Below, one piece after another: positions 35,773 through 48,035 of a stretch of 64,000 bases of DNA. Made by a program: the position numbers and the translations under genes. The notes beneath the pieces were generated by a model. That model saw nothing but the letters and a program-made list of their open reading frames with translations, ran no database searches and was not told the origin of the DNA. Within the stretch, counting starts at the first letter, position 1; every line of letters begins with the position of its first letter. The DNA is from Pochonia chlamydosporia 170 (Eukaryota > Ascomycota > Sordariomycetes > Hypocreales > Clavicipitaceae), in assembly GCF_001653235.2 (NCBI RefSeq), contig NC_035790.1, positions 4,340,001 to 4,404,000 of the forward strand, written 5' to 3'.

Positions 35773-36968
35773 GTTCGTGATTTTGGATGCAGACCGGACG
35801 TTGTGCAAAATATGGTTCAGTGATATATTGCTTGACACAGAGACTATTCGCAACCGTGCTTCGTCAACAGGGAGTCCATTTATAATAAGTACCAGACTTG
35901 ATTGAGGTGTCAGGTCTGGTCAATGTTGCAATTCGGCATTCGCACCCCGCGGGAAGGCGCCAATCAAGGTGTCCCTCTGTGGTTTCGTTTCGCCTGACCC
36001 GCCACGTCGTCCTGCCCAAATCCACCAATTCATGTCTGGTTTCAAATCAGACAATGGGCGAGCTTGCTGGACAAATGCGGCATGTGTGTATATACCACGT
36101 ACAAGTTCTGAAATTCCATTTTGATGGGATACACTGAGCAATCACAGAAAAGCTGAGACAGTGAACATAGGTAACTCTGCGGAGCACAAGGAAGTCGACG
36201 AAGCTTGGCGATACACCAGACACTTGGTGACAAACAAGCCTCTAGATCCCAGGTTCCATGTCTACTTTCTCCCAAAACACGAGGCCCAGTACTCCTCTTC
36301 GCTGCTCTGAAACCGCAAACAGTAAAAGAAAGCTACAAGCCCGCAAAACAAACTTGCTTTGGAAGCATCACTACCAATGGAGTTAGGCCGTCTCAATAAG
36401 TTCCTGCTCCAAGTTGCCCTAGACAAAATGGCACCAGCAAATAGTTAGAATTTGTCGGAAAATGCCAGAATCTGGCGGCCGCACTCATACAATATCTAAC
36501 TTGTAGGTAGGTGTAGGAGTCCCATTAGTACTAGAAGGGCGTCGAGATTGAACAGAAAGCGTTGGTGTCTCAAGCTCCTGGCATCATAGCATACCAACTT
36601 ACCTGGAACCAACATTGAAGTGGTACCATAAAAAGACGCAAGATTAGCATATTATCTGAACATGCCAAAATTTCCTCAAATGGTTTGTAGCCAAATCCAA
36701 TCTTGATTCTAATGACGTAATACTCTGTATTTGATGAACTGTATCACTGATCTGGCGCCCAGCATTTTTTTTTCCTCCTTGACTTGGGAAGTGTCCCTGA
36801 CATGCACAAGACGGTGTGAAAAGAGCCATGTCTGCTTCTCGACAAAAACAGGATACCTACTGTGAAATAGGCCGGTTTGGTCATTCGTGCAACCCAGCGA
36901 GTGCACTCCTGGTGGCCAGTTCCTCCCTGTGGTGTACATATGTAGGCTTTGGAGCTAGAGCTAGTTCG
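35773..36968. other. Intergenic region, 1.2 kb
   Basis: This lies between the agmatinase start and the SET-gene stop. A CAACATTGAA copy is at 36610-36619 and a short GTAGGTAGGTG near 36505. No supported gene. Confidence 0.5.
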
Positions 36969-37897
36969 CTACCACTGAGAATGTAGAGCAGTGGCATGCT
37001 CCTCACTCAGGCCGTTGCAAGAGCCACAGGAGCATCGAAATCCATACCAGAAATACAGTAGTTCCGGCGTTCGACCAAAGCCATATGAAATGGTAAGCTC
37101 CTCCCCAGCTTCAACCTCACCTGCTCGGACAGCTAGTATGAGACATCCTTTGTTATCGTCGAATGTATAATCTACGCTGTGCGAAGGATGGCATGCATGG
37201 TTAAAACGCGAAGCTACTGGGAACAGGCCAGCTAGCTTTTCTGTGATGGCAAAACTATTTCCGTCAGGACGAGATTTCATAAAAGAAGGCAATAACCACA
37301 AGGTTTGCAGCCCGCGTTGATACCCAGGAGATGCTGGCGGTAGTAACTGTACACTGTGAATACTTACCAGTTCGTGGTCCAAATAGCATACACGTCAGAT
37401 GTGCCAGGCTTCATCAGCTGATTCGCATGAAGACTCATGGCTACTTTCTTTTGCTCCTCGCTGAGTTTGGCGAACTCTGAGAAAACATTCTGGCTATCAG
37501 ATGTAAATAGAGGCTCTTCGCATAGTATTATGTCACCTCTCCTCAGGGGACGGCACGCGATGGCCCCGAGTCCTGCCGTGTGGGAGCTCACAACCCGGAA
37601 ATATTTGTTTTCGAACACTGGTGGTGGTGTCAACTGGGGCAACGGGGGACCCCACTCATCATCTGCCTTGTCTGGGGAGTTTGAATCTAGCAGCCTTGGT
37701 GTTTCGGCGTTGGGAATGTTGTTCAAGATGTTGGCGGCACAGTTGTGTTCTTCTGGTTGTGATTCATGTTGCCTTTCTTGGATGACAGTGCACTTAGAAT
37801 TGTCCGGTGCCGTAGGGTCCAACCGACTTGCATTGTCGCAGACTTGAAAGGCGACAAGTGGTTCGCATTGCTTACCACTGATGCCGCTAGGTTTCAT
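36969..37897 (-). CDS. SET-domain protein (putative lysine methyltransferase)
   Basis: Two exons: 37897-37368 and 37254-36969 (271 aa). SET motifs are recognisable: an entry strand with AGLGAIACRPLRRGDIILCEEPL, then SRFNHACHPSHSVDYTFD (the pseudoknot N-H-x-C type) and AGEELTISYG with the catalytic-site Tyr. A post-SET-like cysteine group follows in FRCSCGSCNG. This is the compact layout of the fungal SMYD/SET5-like proteins. The first 85 residues are polar and probably disordered. There is a possible alternative splice donor near 37875 (SG then GTAAGC), so the exact N-terminus is uncertain. Histone or non-histone substrate unknown. Confidence 0.82.
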
Positions 37898-39429
37898 ATT
37901 TGAACTCTAGATTTATACCTAGTATGGTTTTTTTTTGCTTTCTGACACCTTCTACCAGTGTGGCCGAGTTGTGCTGTCTTTCAAGTTCCCGATTATTTCT
38001 TGTTCCTACTTATCTGCTCGCTTTAGACTGGGTCTAGATGGTCATGAGTCTGGCTCGTTGTGTGTGCCTAGGTCCTTGCTCTAGAGCGAAGGGGGCAAAA
38101 AAAAAAAACATACCTGCTTTAGGAAAATATTATATAACCTAATAAAAGAGAGCGCTGAGGGCAGATAAAAGGAAGGAAAGGAAAGGAAAGGAAAGGAGAG
38201 GAAATGAGAGGAAATGAGAGGAAATGAGAGGAAATGAGAGTTCAACACAATGTATGCACTCCTACTTGTACGCTGCAGGTTAGGCTTAAACTGGTTCACC
38301 TTCAATGTATGGCTCCGAGTGCAAATCCACGTAGCTTGCTGTTGAACCAACCGTTACCAAGCAATTCCCGAGTCCGAAGAGGTTGGTGAAGCCGAGAATC
38401 TGCCAAATGCAGGACCAGAAGGAAGTCGCTGCAGTTTCATGGGGGTGATTCAGCAGCGCAAATGACAAATCCTGATCGGCGAACACAGAGATGGACTCGG
38501 AACAGAGCAGGATGCTGCTGACTACTCGGAAAAGCCGCCAAAGGAAAACAAACCGAGCAAGTCTAAATTGACTTAATCTCCAAAATTTATCAAGACTGCG
38601 CATGTGCTACGAAAGAGTCGGAATGAGTGGTTGAAAGAGCTCGCGAAGAATGTTGCACGACGAATTGTAGGCAAGCCTGAATGATGAACAATAAGCTGGG
38701 CCAACACTGCACTGCTCTGTTTGTTGCTACACATAGAAGAAGAGGATGAAGAAAAAGAAAGAAAAAGAAAAGAAGAAAAAAAAAACCATCGCGTGCACAT
38801 GTTCTTCTCCTGCAGCATGCAGATATTCTACCCAAAGATTTGTATATGCCTCAACAGGCAGTACCCTGTAGGTGATTTGATTTTGGCTGAGCAACCAGTC
38901 AATGTGCTAGTGGAGCGGCCGCAAGTACCGGTTCAACGGCAGTTAAAGAACATTCAATGTTGAACAGGGATGCCTGGTTTGCCGGTATGATCGATAACCA
39001 TTCAATACACTAGCACTCAACATGTTGTGGAATACCATTTAGTATCATGTGAGATACCCTAGAGCTGATAAAATCCTGCATCATGTTTTACCCTCTTCCT
39101 ACATGCCAACCCGAAAGTAAGGTCTTATTTTATACATTTCCACGCCATAAGCGACTCAATAAGAATGACAATTCGACACAACAGAGCACCTGCATTAAAG
39201 TAATCCTGAACGCCATAATCCTCCCGATATTTAAACGTCCTCATGAAACCTAGCACCCTCCAGCTTAGAAGCGGGTAAACTTTGAATCGATGCTGTACGA
39301 CTTGCAGCTTTGGATGGATGACTGGTTGCCATATTTTCTCCTCGCCTCTGCAAACATTTGAGGATGTTGCAACTGTTTTGACCACCATTCACAAAGGGCG
39401 AGGTGCTGTAAAGTGCTGCAGCGATAGCA
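37898..39429. other. Intergenic region with purine-rich repeats, 1.5 kb
   Basis: It contains an A tract at about 38097-38109, the GGAAA-derived tandem repeat at 38171-38240, an A/G-rich stretch at about 38730-38786, and CATTCAATGTT at 38951-38961. Small ORFs on the minus strand (38286-38603, 39125-39388) have no recognisable protein character. Confidence 0.5.
38171..38240. repeat. Tandem repeat, GGAAA units grading into GGAAATGAGA units
   Basis: The left part is about five GGAAA-type 5-base units. The right part is four units of the 10-mer (G)GAAATGAGA. The 10-mer is a doubled and diverged pentamer. Confidence 0.85.
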
Positions 39430-40098
39430 TTACAATATAAACTTTCGTCTGGGTCGTAGCGGACAGTCTCCTCGACAGTTGGGACAGCGAAGACAACCTG
39501 GCTTGGACCAGACCTTCCGGCACTTGCATACCCAGAGGTCTTTCCCGGTACGTGTTGTTAAACAATCGAATGGTGCGTGAATGCCTTCGTTAACACCGCA
39601 TTCAATACAGAATCGCCGGAGCATGACCTGTTTATCAACCCGAAGATCAGGCTCTCGTTCCTTGATAATGCATCCTCGAATATCAACGAATGCTGACTGG
39701 GGCTGAAGCATGTCAAATTTGTCCGGCGACCGAACTCGGAAGCAAATATAGCACTCGAAGTTACCTGGGCGAAAGTCGTGGCCCTTTTCACTGGGCCGAT
39801 GCTGTGGAAAGTCTTTGGCAGCCCGCATGACAAATTGAGCCTTATCCGTTGGGCTCGCCATTCTCTGTGGATCAACAGTCCGTTGGAAGTATCGATTCAT
39901 TGTGGATAGGTGGATCAGCGACTGGTAGTCTAAATTCGAAAAGACCATGCGCTGAAGCTCGTGAGGAAGTCGTTCGATAATGGATGGCAGGTTAACAGCT
40001 ATACGCCAAGGTTGCCTTGAGGCCTGTTGAAAGTTGGAAGTCCTCTGAGGACTTTCTTTGAAGGAATGTGTGGGCGTTCTTGCGTTTGCTACCAGCAT
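39430..40098 (-). CDS. F-box protein with C-terminal zinc-ribbon-like cysteines
   Basis: Single exon, 222 aa from the ATG at 40098. Residues about 40-80 (LPSIIERLPHELQRMVFSNL ... SLIHLSTMNRYF) form an F-box, the Skp1-binding motif of SCF ubiquitin ligases. The C-terminal half has cysteine pairs spaced for metal binding: CYICF, CIECG, CKCRKVW and CLRCPNCRGDCP. This combination occurs in many small fungal F-box proteins of unknown target. A role as substrate receptor of an SCF ligase is inferred from the F-box. The Cys-rich tail may bind zinc and recognise the target. Confidence 0.85.
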   Translation of the reverse strand: MLVANARTPTHSFKESPQRTSNFQQASRQPWRIAVNLPSIIERLPHELQRMVFSNLDYQSLIHLSTMNRYFQRTVDPQRMASPTDKAQFVMRAAKDFPQHRPSEKGHDFRPGNFECYICFRVRSPDKFDMLQPQSAFVDIRGCIIKEREPDLRVDKQVMLRRFCIECGVNEGIHAPFDCLTTRTGKDLWVCKCRKVWSKPGCLRCPNCRGDCPLRPRRKFIL

Positions 40099-40695
40099 CT
40101 TCAATACGTCGACGAAAGTTCTTGTTTAACTGAGGTGGGGTGAAGAGTATCGTATCTGGGGTTTTTTTTTCCAGCAGCAGTTTTGTTGATCTTCATCCAA
40201 TACTTGGTCGAAGCTGTTTCATCGAAATTCTGTGCTGGCTGACCACAGTTGTTAGGCTTGTCAACATGTGAAGTCCTATACAACGAACGAGCCCAGCTCC
40301 AATGATGATGATGCAGGGCATTTGGAATTAAAAACAACAGGACGCAGAGCAAAGGGAGCCAAGTTTGACAGACGTCTGGTCGGTAGGTTGCTGACAACGC
40401 TCTGTTGGCTCTGTTTCATGGGGAAGCTGAGACAAGTTCGGTTCAGTTCACATTGTTGGACCGGAAACTTACTGCGGAGGAGTTCAATGTTCGTTGTTAC
40501 TGGATACCGCCTGGCGAAATGTAAACCAAGGCACCAGACCGTTTGTTTTACGGCATTGTTGCTATTGCTAATGTCGATTCCCCTTGGCCCCTTTTTCAGG
40601 AGGGGGGCCTTCTTATTCTGACGATGCTACTTGGGTAGGTCAAGTACCTATAGGTAGGTATGTTGCTGAAAGATACACGTCAACTAGTACGAAGG

Positions 40696-40710
40696 TACTC
40701 CGTACCAGAC
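40696..40710. repeat. Composite motif TACTCCGTACCAGAC
   Basis: TACTCCGTA fused directly to CCAGAC. The exact reverse complement recurs at 61879-61893. Confidence 0.7.
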
Positions 40711-41867
40711 CATTGGTTGCCAATTTTGTCCCCCTCCCCCCAGCCTCTGTGTGACATGCCGGTAGTTGAAGATGCATGTGCAGAGTATTTTGGGCAATAG
40801 CGGCGGGTGGAAACAATAGGTTCTGTGAATGTGGGTGCCACCAAACAAGCAATAGGAGCCAACAATGGGTCAAGAATGACAAGTCATCAAAAGTGTCGGC
40901 AACGCGCAAGGGCGGTGACATCTCGTGAAGGTAGTACGGAGTTACAGCACATACAGTACCAAAGCACCAGACCAGACGCTTTGTGGAGGACAAGGAATTT
41001 GATGGTCTGGTGTTCCGGACATGGAAGTATGTAGTCGAGTAGACTTCGAGATGGCCAAGGCCGTGTTTGATCTGTTTTCTCATCTTCCCGTGGCACAATA
41101 CTCCATGTCTGCAGAGCCAGGCGTGATTCTCAGCGCTCCAGTCCGCCAATTCCACAAAAATCAATCACGGGGGCGGCAGTACTCCGTACACATGGGCAGT
41201 ATTCGGTGGAGTGGTGAGGAATGAAACTCCAAGGATTTACGAGTAGGCTCGCCCGTTGTTAACGTGTCACCCGTCGTCGTTGCCGGGATTCTAAACTTGA
41301 CTCTCGCCAGGGTATCAATTGATCACCTGTCTTACCATTGAGCCCCTGTAACTCTGGTCATGGGCAGAATTTTTGGCATGGTCAAAAAGGTGAATGTCGT
41401 CAATGAGGCGGCGGCATGCAGCCATGCAATCTCACATCTCAGAACCAGCCCACCGGTATGCACCACGCTGTAGCTAATCACGAACGGACATGGACTTGAC
41501 CAAACAAGACAGACAGGACCGGACATGGATGGAGTCAACATCGAATCTAGTTGAGCCAGGACCTCTCACCGTTGACCCTTGTCGGCACCAAGCACTGGGA
41601 CCACCAACAACCGGGGACATGCTGCACCAGGCCGTCTGATCGGGGACTGGCTGTCTGGTGCCCAAGGGAGAGGGACATGTTGCTCGGACATTACATATGT
41701 CAAGTGCCTACTCCGTACATAAGCTAGTCTTGGACTCTTGGGTCCGGAGTAGCAGTGAAACAAGCCAGCCCTCTGGAGCTGTCTAATGGCGTGTTGACGG
41801 GCCATCCCAGATGGTCTTCTCAACTGCTATTATGCAACTTGGCTCAGGCAAAGAGGTTTTGGCCTGG

Positions 41868-41900
41868 TCGGGCTCGGGCTCGGGCTCGGGCTTGGGCTTC
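41868..41900. repeat. GGGCTC hexamer tandem array
   Basis: About four to five tandem copies of TCGGGC/GGGCTC, the last diverged to TTGGGC. No coding frame uses it. Confidence 0.8.
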
Positions 41901-42374
41901 AGGTTTCGACATTGTCTGCTGCGATACCAATCTGATTGTCAAGAGTTACTGGACAGCGTAACGAAATAGTCAAAAGAGATGTCGACTATTGCCACCGGAC
42001 GATGTCTCAAGATATCAGTCAGCTTAATTCAAGACAAGTAATTTGCTGGAGTTATGGCCAACATACAGTGTACAAGTCCACATGCAGCTTCTGTGAGCGC
42101 AGGCCGTCCCATCATCCCCCCATGTCAACATTAAGTGCTTTATGTGCCGGACTTCGTACTTGCTTATTGAGAGGACAAGCCCTCAAGTTTGATCACTCTC
42201 TGCCAGCACAATCTCCATTGTCATACGGGTGTGAGAACGGAAATTGTGGAAACCGCTGGGAAGGAGACGAACGAGGCGAACGAGAGGGACAGGAGGGACA
42301 AGAGGTCCGGTCTGGGCGGTAAAGGGACATCAAATTTGATAGTTTTTGCTCAGGACTTTCAATCATCACAATTC

Positions 42375-42396
42375 AGGGGGCGGCGGCGGCGGCGGG
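42375..42396. repeat. CGG trinucleotide run
   Basis: Six tandem CGG-type units in non-coding sequence, preceded by five G. Confidence 0.8.
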
Positions 42397-44675
42397 AGCT
42401 CCAGTCCTAATTTGCGTGCCGCGATCAGCGCCCACGCGGCCCAAGCTTACATGTCAAGTCAACTACTTAGCATGTCAAGTACGGAGTACTCCCAGCCATA
42501 TGTTTGGTCTGGTCAATCTGGTCTGGTCTGGTAGGATGCTCCTCATGCGATCATGGACGGGGCATGGGCACCGGCAGCATTCAAGGACATCGATCAATTG
42601 ATGATTTGCCTGGTTGCGTACCCGAACCCGCAGATAAAGTTGTTGAGTCGCCATGCTCGTGCCCATACAGTCCAGTCCAGTCTGGTGTTTCTACTTGGCC
42701 CATTATCGAAGCCAGGTCCATAGAATGGGTTCAGACATGCATACTTCTAATCTGAGCAATACATTTCATTTGATACCCATATACTCCGTACTTGCTCCGT
42801 AACCCTGGGCCGTGCCACAAAGTGCCTGCCTGTTTTGAACATATAAGTATATGATGACAATAGAAACTCTGGTGTGTAGTGTGAAGTCAAGTTTGCTTCG
42901 CATTGATGAATCGCCGTGTCTGGGAATTCATATTCCAAAGGGGAGGACCACAGGAACGAAAGCAAACATTGAACCAGCTTGGTCAGCGATTGCCCATTTC
43001 ATGTCGACCAGCGGCGATCTCCCATTTGCCGCTGTGAGTGGGAGCCCAACCTACTGGTGTCAAGTGCTGTAGCTGCTCCACGCAATTGATTCTCACGGTC
43101 CGGCGAGGGTATTATGTTCTACTGCTTGTGTCCAAGAGTCCAGCAAACACTCATGTGTGACTGCTTGTTAAAAAATCAAGTCAAGTCCATTTTGCAGATC
43201 AGGTGGAACTCGTGCTGTACTGATGTACCCGCTGGCCTTACACCACATATTACCCTAACATTCCATGTGCAGGCACTGAGATTGAGTCTTCAGTATTGAT
43301 GTCGGTAAATCATCCCAGTGCGAACTTGTCCTCAACTTCAGATGCTTCCCTCTGACCCATGGCAATGCCCAAGCACCGTGCCATAAGTCTGATGCTTCCG
43401 ATGGTTCTCATAAAGCTCTGTTGCCACGTCCATGTGAATGTGTCAATACACTACGATCTTACTAATACCTGCCCGCCTAGGTACTTAAGTAGTTTGTAGG
43501 CCAAGGCTTTCGACCTGTGCGTGTCTAAATGCCAACATTGACGTGAAGTAAATACATCGCACCGCCTGTCCAGACAAAATGTTACAGGTTCACCACAGGT
43601 CAAAGCCACCCACTTGTCACCGTTGACACCCCAAGAGCTCCTCGCCGTCACTGCCGTGGAGTGATGGGCAGCCCATGTTTTTAAAACCACCTCGCCCCTT
43701 CACTTGCAAGTATACTTACAAACCCTGGGTTAGCAGAGGGCCATGAACACGAAGTGGTCAGGCAATACACAGATAGCGCCGTCTATGATGCACAAGGAGA
43801 ACAGTTAGCACCTCCGAGGAGGGATGCTTGCTATAGCCGCCGTGTCCAGACACTCAAGGTTATCACACGCCCAGTCAGTTATCCCTTGCCGCCCACTGCA
43901 TACTCTAACCCAGAACATTCAATTGTAAACCTTCGAGTCTTAGAAGGGCTGGCTCTGATGTCACGTCCGCGTGCCTTTCCCCTTGGTGAGAATCGAGATG
44001 ATGTAAGAGTATTAAGAGGAAAATTGTTTCACCGGATTCACCAGATTTTCCGGAGACATCAAATCCCTCGAATCCTTCCAATCCGGCAATCCCGTAATCC
44101 GGTAAACCCGACCGATCCTGAATTGCATGGGCGCTGTGTTCCCATTGCCTCGATGATGTTTCGAAATGTGACCGCTATCAACGCAGAGCCGTGGTTGGAG
44201 AGGGGGACAGGTTAGGGCGTCAGGCCATCCGTTCGCAAATCGTCCAAGGACGCGGCTAGCTAACCTTTGTATTTGCGGGTTGAATACGTGAGTACTACAA
44301 TCATTTATGATCACGGCCGGTTGGGCTGTTTTTCTATCGGCAAGCGTCATTCGGACTGAATATCTTGGCAAGAAGTCCATAATAGGCAGAAATTTTGTTG
44401 ATGGCGACAATGACTCTCAAATTCTGCAAGGTATTGGCATTCAAAGCACGAACTCGGTGGAAATTTGTTGTCACTCTCCAATCTATTTGCGGACTAAACA
44501 GACAGTGGCTCAGCTTGATCATACAAGTGTCGGTGTCGGTGTTTTCAAAGTGAACACGCTCATCCCATATCGCTTTCATTCAATATTGATCCTATCTCCG
44601 CTTTCAATGGCGACTCACAACGGCACGCTTCATGCTTTAGTTCACAACTACCATCCTCATCGGGTCATTTGATAG

Positions 44676-45182
44676 ATGCGTCTACTTCTCTTGTTCGTCA
44701 ACTTAGCCCTATCAATCGTTTCAGGGTTCTTCGTCTCGCAAACGGTCTATAACAGTTTAGGTAAGAAGACCTTCTTCGTAGTCTGTGCCCAGTAAACTGA
44801 TGGGAAGTCATCCAGGCTTCTGATGCTATGATACTCTTAAACAATCACTTGAATGTCTTGCAACTGTATCATTTTGTTGTTGGCGACCTGTTATTTGCGC
44901 AGTCGCAGTCGGAAGTTCTACAAGGCCGTGCAGGCTGTTGGTCTGCGGCATATGATGGTGATTGCCATCGGAGCAGGGGTACGAATATGTCTCTTGTCAC
45001 CGGCCTTCAGGCATGCCTCTGTATCACTTGGTGACAACTGCGAGACTGTGTGGAGCTTTGGCCAGGTCGCGTCTCTTCTGATTCTGATTTACCCTTTGAT
45101 TTCCGTGGTCGAAATCTATAGGGGTGAAGTGAGCATCTCTTCCGCGGAAGAGGATGGTCGTGAGAGGCTTTACGACAGATGA
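44676..45182 (+). pseudogene. Degenerate C-terminal part of a fungal integral membrane protein
   Basis: An ATG at 44676 opens a hydrophobic segment (LLLLFVNLALSIVSGFFVSQ). Downstream, frame 44853-45182 encodes CNCIILLLATCYLRSRSRKF, then AIGAGVRICLLSPAF and WSFGQVASLLILIYPLISVVE. These resemble the C-terminal spans of large uncharacterised membrane proteins common in Sordariomycetes. They cannot be joined: the 44853 frame is closed upstream by stops at 44829, 44838 and 44850, and no AG acceptor falls between 44853 and 44898. The first segment ends at its own stop near 44795, or at a GTAAGA donor whose phase does not fit. I read this as a broken remnant. A missed exon structure is the alternative. 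Confidence 0.4.
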
Positions 45183-46044
45183 CTACGATTCAATGTGCAT
45201 TTTAGGTCGAATTTCCAACCTAATCCGTTGTCCGGACCTAATTAAGTATAATTAGAAAGCCTAAGTGTGAATTCTCGAGAGTAAGTTGAGATAGGCAATG
45301 TGACTATTGATTGAGCGTGCACTGGTGGAAAACTACCCACGTGGTTTGCACTCCGAGATTTAGATGCTAATAATGGTGGCTTAGGTCTGGTATTTATTGG
45401 CAGGTTCGATGGGGAATGCAAGAACTCTTACTTGTCTAGTTGACAGCCATACAATCAATCCTCTTCAGTTGGTTGAGGACCTGCAAACGATGTAGATTGC
45501 TGTTGAGTAGGCTGGGTCTGCTTGTTGACACTTTCTAGGCCATATTCTCTTGAGAAATGTATAGGAATCCTTTGGTTGCAGACCTTGTACGCTAATCTTA
45601 CTGCTGCCTTACCTACATTCACAAACCGTAAATTGCTCTCCCTCTGGCGGTCCATGTTTACCATGGCCAAGTAACCATCAGTGGGACGTTGGACATGTGA
45701 TTCGGCGGAAGATGTCGGGTGTAGAAGATTTCAGTTTTCTATTTTTTAAAAAAAGAAAACCCTCTAGACTGGTTGGCTGGTGTATGTCACTTGTAAACAA
45801 AGACGACCTGTCATCGACGTAGTATCTTGTTTTTGGTCGGAGCTAGCTAATCATATGGAATCCTCCTACCAACATTTCTGGATGTATCTCATAGGACAAT
45901 GCATTTCACTGGCAAGCCACAAGGGCCATCCGTCGTCTCCCTTCTCTTTGGTTCTGTGGCCGTCGTTGGGGAAGAATCTGAACGCTTCTGTGGTATTCCA
46001 TTATTAGGCTGCGTCTGTCCGCTTCCTGGATGGCGATCATGTAG
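45183..46044. other. Intergenic region, 0.86 kb
   Basis: AT-rich. A CACGTG core lies at 45338-45343. Nothing coding is recognised. Confidence 0.5.
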
Positions 46045-46923
46045 TCAGCCAGAGGCTTTAGCAACAGTGTGGTAGAAGTTTTCGCCCTGGATTGTGGCAA
46101 GCTCAAGCTCAAGAGCCGATGGCTGCCGTGAACCATCAGCGCCAGCGAAGGTACCCGCACCCCAAGGGCTTCCACCGCGGACCTCTGAGATGTTTGTCAA
46201 CAGAGGGAAAGCCTTGGCGTATCCAAGGGGCACATAGATAATTCCGTGGTGAGCAAGAGTTGACATTGCTGCAATTGCCGTTGATTCCTGGCCACCACCA
46301 GGGGTGCCACTAGAGACGAAAACTCCAGCGTACTTTCCATAGTAGCCACCAGAGCCCCAAATTCCACCTGTCTTGTCCCAAAATGCCTATTTAAGGGAAT
46401 CAGTACTGAGAACCGTCCCAAAACAGTGATGAAGAACAATGATTTTGTTTCGTGGCCACGGGGGTTGAGAGGGTACAGACCTTCCACTGGCCAGGAAAGT
46501 TGCCATATCGAGTGGGAATGCCGAGAAGGAAGCCGTCATATTTAGTTAAAGTAGCAGGATCGTCAAGAACAGGAATGTCAGTTGGCTTTGGTGGAGCGTG
46601 CATTTTACCCAAAACTTCTTCAGGGAGCGTCTCGGGGATCTGATATAAGTCGACTGTCCCGCCAGCTTTTTCAATGCCCTTCTTCTCGGCCTCAGCGAGC
46701 TGCCGAATATGGCCATACATCGAGTACTATTGAATGAGAAATCCCGAATTAGCAATGGAGAATTCTCCGCAGCAATGCGAAGAGCAGGGGCTAATAGAGT
46801 TGGAAGAACGAAAGGGACGGGTTTCGGGGCAACTGTATGCTTTCAAGGCAACGGCACGGCCATCGGAGTGAAAGTGGACAGCAATAGGACACATACAAAT
46901 ACTATAGCAATCTTCGGAGCCAT
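46045..46923 (-). CDS. NAD(P)H:quinone oxidoreductase, WrbA/Pst2 flavodoxin-like
   Basis: Three exons: 46923-46897 (27 bp), 46726-46481 and 46386-46045 (204 aa). The start [20 protein letters not shown] is the first strand and FMN phosphate loop of the flavodoxin-like fold, made by joining the nine-codon first exon to exon 2 across a 170 bp intron. Further landmarks are [40 protein letters not shown] and [11 protein letters not shown], all typical of type IV (WrbA) quinone reductases. The usual length is about 200 aa. These FMN enzymes reduce quinones by two electrons, protecting against redox cycling. In fungi they are often eisosome-associated or stress-induced. Confidence 0.94.
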
Positions 46924-48004
46924 GATTGATGTTGAAAGGACAGTGGTGTGAATCAGGTATATGGGTAGGGCAATTTTAAGAAGTGCGAGATTGTAGAAGA
47001 AGTCTACGGTTCCAGAACAGAGTAGCAGGGAGACGGAAGGCGCGGAGCTCTTATAGCTTTCATGTTAGGGGTTGAAGGGATAAAGCATTTCAAAGCTGAT
47101 AAATCCGGTTTCACTACACAGCAGTATTGACTTGTGAAGAAACCTGGAAGGCTCGGCAAGGCGCTGGATCTCACAGTTTGGCGGAATTCCAGTCCAATTT
47201 GGGCTTCTTGTGCAATGAACATTTAATGTACCAGTACTTGTGCTGCGGGGTCTGGTCTTGGAGGTGATGCTGTTCAGGCTGCCCCTCACTGCTCGAGACT
47301 GTTTGTGTCGGCCCTCTCTCTCGTTGCTGGTGCTACCGTCTACTTACCATCAACAAGACATGCACCGTACCCCGACATTGAAAGCACTTCAAATGTTGGG
47401 CACATGTAATTCAACCAACCTATCTACCTAGGTAGGTAGGTAATTGGTACTTAGCACTGGGAAGGACCAAAGCGCCTTTGACCAACATTTTGAAACTACT
47501 TAAGTAGTTTTTTTCCCAAGCCGTAAGCCAAGCGAGTCCTTATTTTGATCTCCAATTTCTGTCCTAGACGACCACCAAATTCCGTAGCACCTCCAACAGC
47601 TCATCCACCTTAACGTTTTGCCTCGACCATGTCCATCTTGCGCGGGGGTTTGTACCTGGTACAAAGTGGTAAGACTCAACAATGGATCTTGATGCAAGTT
47701 TGCGATGGGCCCGCAAGTTCTCCACCAAACAGTGTTTTGTACTGGATTACTTGATCCTTACCAAGACCCCGCTGCCCAAGCCATGGTACCATCTCGACTT
47801 ACTGGGAGCTTAGCTAACGCTTGGATAAGCCCAACCAGGTTTGCACCTGTGCAATATCCAGCCCTTTGAATGTCCTTAGCCAATATGACGAAGGAGACGT
47901 TTGAAAGTACGGAAGCCAAAACGGGTTAGGAACGGCGACACATTTACTTCACTCTATGCCGGCCGAGGATGACAAGCATGTCTCAAAAAAAAAAAAAAAA
48001 AAGG

Positions 48005-48035
<31 letters not shown>

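Larger units (their letters stand above)
40099..44675. other. Gene-poor block, 4.6 kb, rich in short dispersed motifs
   Basis: I find no ORF with protein character on either strand. The stretch holds five exact TACGGAGTA/TACTCCGTA sites (40696, 41180, 41709, 42480, 42782) and over a dozen TCTGGT/ACCAGA hexamers between 40375 and 42686. It also holds a GGGCTC hexamer array (41868-41900), a CGG run (42375-42396) and degenerate GTAGGTAGGT sequence near 40637-40660. Confidence 0.6.

Noticed and set aside
38286..38603. 105-codon minus-strand ORF near the purine repeats
   Set aside because: Hydrophobic stretches only, no conserved pattern, no supporting splice sites.
43754..44410. ORFs of about 130-150 codons on both strands upstream of the broken membrane gene
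   Set aside because: Neither shows family features. Upstream exons of the degenerate gene could lie here but I could not join any.
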